In this document: positions 59,893 through 64,000 of the stretch, piece by piece | Position numbering within the stretch: position 1 is the stretch's first letter | Layout: the number at the start of each line of letters is the position of its first letter | From: Arsenophonus sp052174495 | Lineage (GTDB): Bacteria > Pseudomonadota > Gammaproteobacteria > Enterobacterales > Enterobacteriaceae | Direction: 5' to 3' | Assembly: GCA_052174495.1 (NCBI GenBank) | Contig: JBQMRR010000060.1 | Span: forward strand, 4,477-68,476 | Length of the DNA: 64,000 bases | The notes under the pieces: generated by a model | The model's database searches: none | What the model was told of the DNA's origin: nothing | The model's input: only the letters and a program-made list of their open reading frames with translations | Translations under genes and position numbers: made by a program

Positions 59893-60864
59893 TTAGTTGA
59901 TTGCACCAATGCGACTTAAACGCACTCCAGTTGGTGGCCATTCACCCTCATGCTTATCAAGGCTAAACCAGATAATAACTGCACGTCCAACTAAATTTTC
60001 TTCTGATATAAAACCCCACATACGGCTATCTGCACTGTTATCGCGATTATCTCCCATCATAAAATAGTGTTTAGGAGGAACAATCCATTCATTATCTGGT
60101 AAACCAGGCTGTTGATAACGTGACTGGGTATATACTTGCGGGATAACTAAAATCTCATGAGTAGTGTCATCTAATTTTTCAATTTTTCCCGCTTGACGTA
60201 ATGCATTACTTGGCACTGGTTCGCCCAATGGGATTAGATAACTTCCTTTTTGGCTTTCAATCATAGCGTCAATATTAAAAAATAAAGTCCATTCACTCTC
60301 TTTTAATGAAGAATAGATAATTGGTAACGCTTGTATACAGTTTAAAACTGAACAATTCGGGTATATACGTAACTCTTTTTGTTCAGGATCATAAACAATT
60401 TTATCACCAGGTAGACCAATAATACGTTTAACAAAATCCATACTAGGATTTTTAGGATATTTAAATACTGCAATATCATTGCGTTTAGGTTTTCCTGTTT
60501 CTAATAATGTTGTTTGTGTAACAGGGTCCTTTAATCCATAAGCAAATTTTTCTACTAGTATAAAATCACCGACCAATAAATTTGGCATCATTGAACCTGA
60601 CGGAATTTGAAACGGTTCATAAATAAATGAACGTACTACTAATACAATCGATAATATTGGAAAAATAGATGAACAAGTATCAACCCATGATGGTTTATGA
60701 ATACTTTCAACCAAAAGTATCTGCTCAACACTTCCCTCAGTAATTTTTTTCTGCTGCGCTATTTTTTTCTTACGAGCAGGTCCTAATTTAAAACGATCAA
60801 TACCCCAGATAATCCCTGTAATAAAGGTTGCCAGCGTCAAGATCAAAGAAAAAGTATTAGCCAT
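59893..60864 (-). CDS. lepB: Signal peptidase I
   Basis: Inner-membrane protease that removes signal peptides from exported proteins. The 323-residue product has two membrane segments (about residues 3-22 and 61-78, SIFPILSIVLVVRSFIY), the catalytic Ser motif QIPSGSMMPNLLVGDFILV, the catalytic Lys in DFVKRIIGLPGDKI and the box MMGDNRDNSADSRMWG. ATG 60864 (MANTFSLIL) is chosen because GGAGT lies just before it; another ATG lies four codons upstream. It follows lepA closely. Confidence 0.96.
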   Translation of the reverse strand: MANTFSLILTLATFITGIIWGIDRFKLGPARKKKIAQQKKITEGSVEQILLVESIHKPSWVDTCSSIFPILSIVLVVRSFIYEPFQIPSGSMMPNLLVGDFILVEKFAYGLKDPVTQTTLLETGKPKRNDIAVFKYPKNPSMDFVKRIIGLPGDKIVYDPEQKELRIYPNCSVLNCIQALPIIYSSLKESEWTLFFNIDAMIESQKGSYLIPLGEPVPSNALRQAGKIEKLDDTTHEILVIPQVYTQSRYQQPGLPDNEWIVPPKHYFMMGDNRDNSADSRMWGFISEENLVGRAVIIWFSLDKHEGEWPPTGVRLSRIGAIN

Positions 60865-60884
60865 TATTGACTCCATTATAACGG

Positions 60885-62687
60885 TTAGTTATCTTTACCT
60901 ACGTGAAGAATAGCAAGGAACGCTTCCTGCGGTAACTCAACATTACCAAGCTGCTTCATTCGTTTCTTACCTTCTTTCTGTTTCTGTAGTAATTTTTTCT
61001 TACGACTAACATCACCACCATAACATTTAGCTAATACATTTTTACGTAATTGTTTCACCATTGAACGCGCTATAATATGGGTTCCAATTGCAGCCTGGAT
61101 TACAATATCAAACTGCTGACGCGGAATCAGATCTTTCATCTTATCTACCAGCTCACGCCCACGGTATAGTGCATTAGCACGATGAGTAATTAATGCTAAG
61201 GCATCTACTTTTTCTCCATTAATTAACACATCTACACGAACCATATCAGCTGCCTGAAAGCGGACAAAACTATAATCCAATGAAGCATATCCACGTGAAG
61301 TAGATTTCAAGCGATCAAAGAAATCTAAGACCACCTCAGCCATAGGAATTTCATAGATTAATGCCACCTGTTTACCATGATAAACCATATTAGTTTGAAT
61401 ACCGCGTTTTTCTATACATAGTGTGATAACATTACCAATATATTCCTTAGATATTAGCATGTTACATACTGCAATTGGTTCGCGTAATTCATTTATGTTA
61501 TTAAGTGCTGGTAATTTTGAGGGGCTATCAACATAGATAACATCGCTATTTGTTAACTTAACTTCATAAATAACTGTAGGCGCAGTTGTAATAAGATTTA
61601 AGTTATATTCACGTTCTAAACGCTCCTGAATAATTTCCATATGAAGAAGACCAAGAAAACCACATCGAAATCCAAAACCTAATGTGGTTGAACTCTCTGA
61701 TTCATAAAATAATGAAGCATCATTCAAACTTAATTTACCTAAAGCATCACGAAATTCTTCATAATCATCAGAACTAACGGGGAATAAACCGGCGTAAACC
61801 TGTGGTTTTATTTTTTTGAAGCCAGGTAACACATGCATTGCAGGATGACGAGCACCAGTTAATGTATCTCCAACCGGCGCACCGTGAATATCTTTTATAC
61901 CAGAGACTAACCAACCTACTTCACCACAATTTAGTTGTTGACGATCAATTCGTTTTGGGGAAAAAATACCTAAGCGATCAACATTATAAAGTTGACTAGA
62001 GCTCATCACTTTAATTTTATCACCTTTACAAAGCGTACCATTTTTAATTCGCACCAGCGAAACAACACCTAAATAATTATCAAACCACGAATCAATAATT
62101 AACGCCTGTAAAGGTGCTACCGGATCGCCTTCTGGCGGCGGAATCTCTTTAACTAGCCGTTCAATTACATCTTGCACCCCTAATCCAGTTTTTGCTGAAC
62201 ATCGAACAGCGTCATGAGCATCTATACCAATAATATCTTCAATTTCTTTAGCTACCTGATCAGGCTTTGCCGCAAGTAAATCGATTTTATTAAGTACAGG
62301 AATAACTTCTAAATTCATCTCAATAGCAGTATAACAATTAGCAAGAGTTTGCGCTTCCACACCTTGCCCAGCATCAACAACCAGCAGTGCACCTTCACAA
62401 GCAGCTAATGAACGGGACACTTCATAAGAGAAGTCAACATGGCCAGGTGTATCAATAAAATTAAGCTGATAAGTTTCACCATTACTAGCTTTATAATTAA
62501 GAGCAACACTCTGCGCTTTTATTGTGATCCCTCGTTCTCGCTCTAAATCCATAGAGTCTAATACCTGAGCTGCCATTTCACGATTAGAAAGACCACCGCA
62601 GATCTGAATAATACGATCTGACAATGTTGATTTACCATGATCAATATGAGCGATGATAGAAAAATTTCTTACATTTTTGATCTTCAA
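60885..62687 (-). CDS. lepA: Elongation factor 4 (LepA) GTPase
   Basis: Ribosomal GTPase related to EF-G that acts in initiation or back-translocation. The 600-residue product (E. coli 599) has G1 AHIDHGKSTLSDR, the switch RERGITIKAQSVAL, G3 DTPGHVDFSYEVSR, G4 NKIDL, G5-like CSAKTG, then domains II, III and V and the LepA-specific C-terminal domain ending in a lysine-rich tail (GDVSRKKKLLQKQKEGKKRM). First gene of lepA-lepB. Confidence 0.98.
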   Translation of the reverse strand: MKIKNVRNFSIIAHIDHGKSTLSDRIIQICGGLSNREMAAQVLDSMDLERERGITIKAQSVALNYKASNGETYQLNFIDTPGHVDFSYEVSRSLAACEGALLVVDAGQGVEAQTLANCYTAIEMNLEVIPVLNKIDLLAAKPDQVAKEIEDIIGIDAHDAVRCSAKTGLGVQDVIERLVKEIPPPEGDPVAPLQALIIDSWFDNYLGVVSLVRIKNGTLCKGDKIKVMSSSQLYNVDRLGIFSPKRIDRQQLNCGEVGWLVSGIKDIHGAPVGDTLTGARHPAMHVLPGFKKIKPQVYAGLFPVSSDDYEEFRDALGKLSLNDASLFYESESSTTLGFGFRCGFLGLLHMEIIQERLEREYNLNLITTAPTVIYEVKLTNSDVIYVDSPSKLPALNNINELREPIAVCNMLISKEYIGNVITLCIEKRGIQTNMVYHGKQVALIYEIPMAEVVLDFFDRLKSTSRGYASLDYSFVRFQAADMVRVDVLINGEKVDALALITHRANALYRGRELVDKMKDLIPRQQFDIVIQAAIGTHIIARSMVKQLRKNVLAKCYGGDVSRKKKLLQKQKEGKKRMKQLGNVELPQEAFLAILHVGKDN

Positions 62688-62979
62688 GGTTATAATCTTC
62701 TTCTAAATGGCCTTATAAAATTTTTTTTAAATAGGCTTAGCTCTTAACTGGAGGCTAAAACTAATAAAAGCTGTTAAAATAATCTTGAGAATACATTTTA
62801 CATATAAGCAATAAACAACTCAAAGAATCATTAAATAATGAAAATCGTTTTATGAATAAGGTATCTATAATGTATAGGTTAGTAACAATATGCTTTTATT
62901 AATGATAGGCATTTAAACTTACTATGTCCTTCATACCTGTTCTTTTAATTCATTAAACAGCAAACCTATATATAAAATT

Positions 62980-63375
62980 ATTAATTAATATTGAGTTTCT
63001 TTTTCAAAAACGTGATTTTTTTGTAGAAACCTAATAATTCTCCTAATAATCTGAAACTAAAAAGATAATAAATTGATTTAAAAAAGAAATTTTATAACCC
63101 AATGCGATAAAATTTCAAGTAATGGAGTAAGATAAAACAATGTAATAAACTAGCTTTATGGATTCCTATTTCAATTTTTAACTAACTACCAGAAGCTAAC
63201 TGACCTCGAGTTCTAATTAATACTCAGTTTTTGGTCATATTTACTTAGAATACAAGATTTGGAGGTTGCACTACTAGCAAAACTACTACAACTAAATTAT
63301 AACCATATCACAAACAGCCAAAACATTATCCCAATATACTACTGTTGTTGCCCACTCTTTAACCGTTACTTGTTT
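62980..63375 (-). pseudogene. rseC: Pseudogene of RseC (sigma-E/redox regulator)
   Basis: RseC is a small inner-membrane protein encoded upstream of lepA in E. coli. The minus strand reads TVKEWATTVVYWDN-LAV (63371-63320), matching MIKEWATVVSWQNGQAL; the codon at the start Met is ACG. Further pieces RGQLASGS and KIEIGIHKASLLH (about 63205-63150) match EPLVPGQKVELGIAEGSLL. Many stops follow. Position and strand agree with rseC; rseB, rseA and rpoE are not visible before the IS relic. Confidence 0.65.
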
Positions 63376-63644
63376 TTTAAAACTAACATTAGCTACAAGC
63401 TGGCTAGCAATTACAAAGATAACTAACTTATAACCGTCATTTCCTATAACCATTTTACTGTATAAATTATTAAAGCATTTTTATAAAATGGCTGTTTAAT
63501 CAGTTTACGATCGCCTGCTTTAGCAAAGTTAATAGAAAATTAAATAACTCATCACTAAATATCATAACCTCTAAAGATTTTTATCAGTTATCTCTTTATA
63601 ACTACAAAAAATTTTTTGAATCCTAATAGAATTTAGTTTATTTT

Positions 63645-64000
63645 TAGTTATTAATAAATCTGGTGTATAGTATTAAAGCTCTACGTTTTGCTTTGATGCT
63701 TTTTGAATCTGTTCTCTATCTTTAGATTAGGCATTTTTTGCTAACATGATAAGCAGATCAAATCTTTTTAGTCGGAGTCCAGCTTTTCTGAGGATTGGGA
63801 GCAGCTTAAATAGCATTGAAAGAATTGCTTACTTAAACTGCAGCGCTTCACACATCGAATTCGTAGGTTCATTACCAAAAAAATCTAATTCAATCTAATT
63901 CCTCATTCTTATGACGCCTAGTGCAGTGGCAGGAAGCTATATATTGACAACCGTTTCTTCTTGATTTTTCTCCAGAATCTTTATCGCTACAGAGACACTC
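63645..64000 (-). mobile_element. IS256-family insertion sequence relic, runs off the window
   Basis: Starts with the terminal segment (TTATTAATAAATCTGGTGTA, then GCTTTGATGCTTTTTGAATC) shared with 54240-54290, followed by degraded transposase C-terminal coding on the minus strand. It continues beyond the end of the window. Confidence 0.6.

Noticed and set aside
1..64000. CRISPR array
   Set aside because: Repeats are dispersed and variable; no regularly spaced short direct repeats and no cas genes were seen.

Overview
The window is A+T-rich DNA from a gammaproteobacterium of the Enterobacterales type in the middle of genome reduction, most likely an insect endosymbiont of the Arsenophonus or Sodalis kind. 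The intact proteins are close to Escherichia coli proteins over full length, and the gene order repeats three E. coli neighbourhoods: sspB-sspA-rpsI-rplM-(zapE)-mdh; ispB | rplU-rpmA-obgE-(dacB)-greA-(yhbY)-rlmE-ftsH-folP-glmM-secG-leuU-metY-(rimP)-nusA-infB-rbfA-truB-rpsO-pnp-(nlpI)-deaD; and yfhL | acpS-pdxJ-(recO)-era-rnc-lepB-lepA-(rseC). Genes in brackets are present only as decayed remains at the expected place and strand. Host and genus are inference; no 16S rRNA gene lies in the window.

Layout. 1-6060: the end of an N-acetylglucosamine PTS permease (nagE) whose IIA domain has decayed, insertion-sequence (IS) relics, a cluster of hairpins with a 59-bp perfect palindrome, and a dead arcB sensor kinase gene. 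6067-8438: sspB-sspA and rpsI-rplM. 8439-14890: decayed DNA with a split zapE, IS relics and an intact mdh. 14892-17910: ispB divergent from rplU-rpmA, then obgE. 17911-22146: a dacB pseudogene split by two IS relics. 22147-41187: a dense block of transcription, translation, RNA-decay and envelope genes, with two tRNA genes. 41188-50751: IS relics around a lone waaG-waaP pair. 50752-53744: glyQ-glyS. 53745-55900: the best preserved IS256-type relic. 55902-62687: yfhL and the lepA-to-acpS cluster. 62688-64000: rseC remains and another IS relic running off the end.

What survives is mostly translation (S9, L13, L21, L27, S15, IF2, RbfA, TruB, GlyRS, LepA, Era, ObgE, RlmE), transcription elongation (NusA, GreA), RNA turnover (PNPase, RNase III, DeaD), protein quality control and export (FtsH, SspB, SecG, LepB), cofactor synthesis (FolP, PdxJ, AcpS, IspB) and envelope precursors (GlmM, WaaG, WaaP). 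What has been lost is mainly regulatory or accessory: ArcB, DacB, ZapE, YhbY, RimP, NlpI, RecO and RseC. About one third of the window is non-coding and much of it can be assigned to two old transposon families (IS256-like and IS1595-like) plus a third dispersed repeat that I could not classify. No CRISPR array, phage module, toxin cluster or clearly new system was found. The most unusual points are waaG, whose full 374-codon frame has ATA at the expected start; the 59-bp palindrome; and the unclassified repeat.
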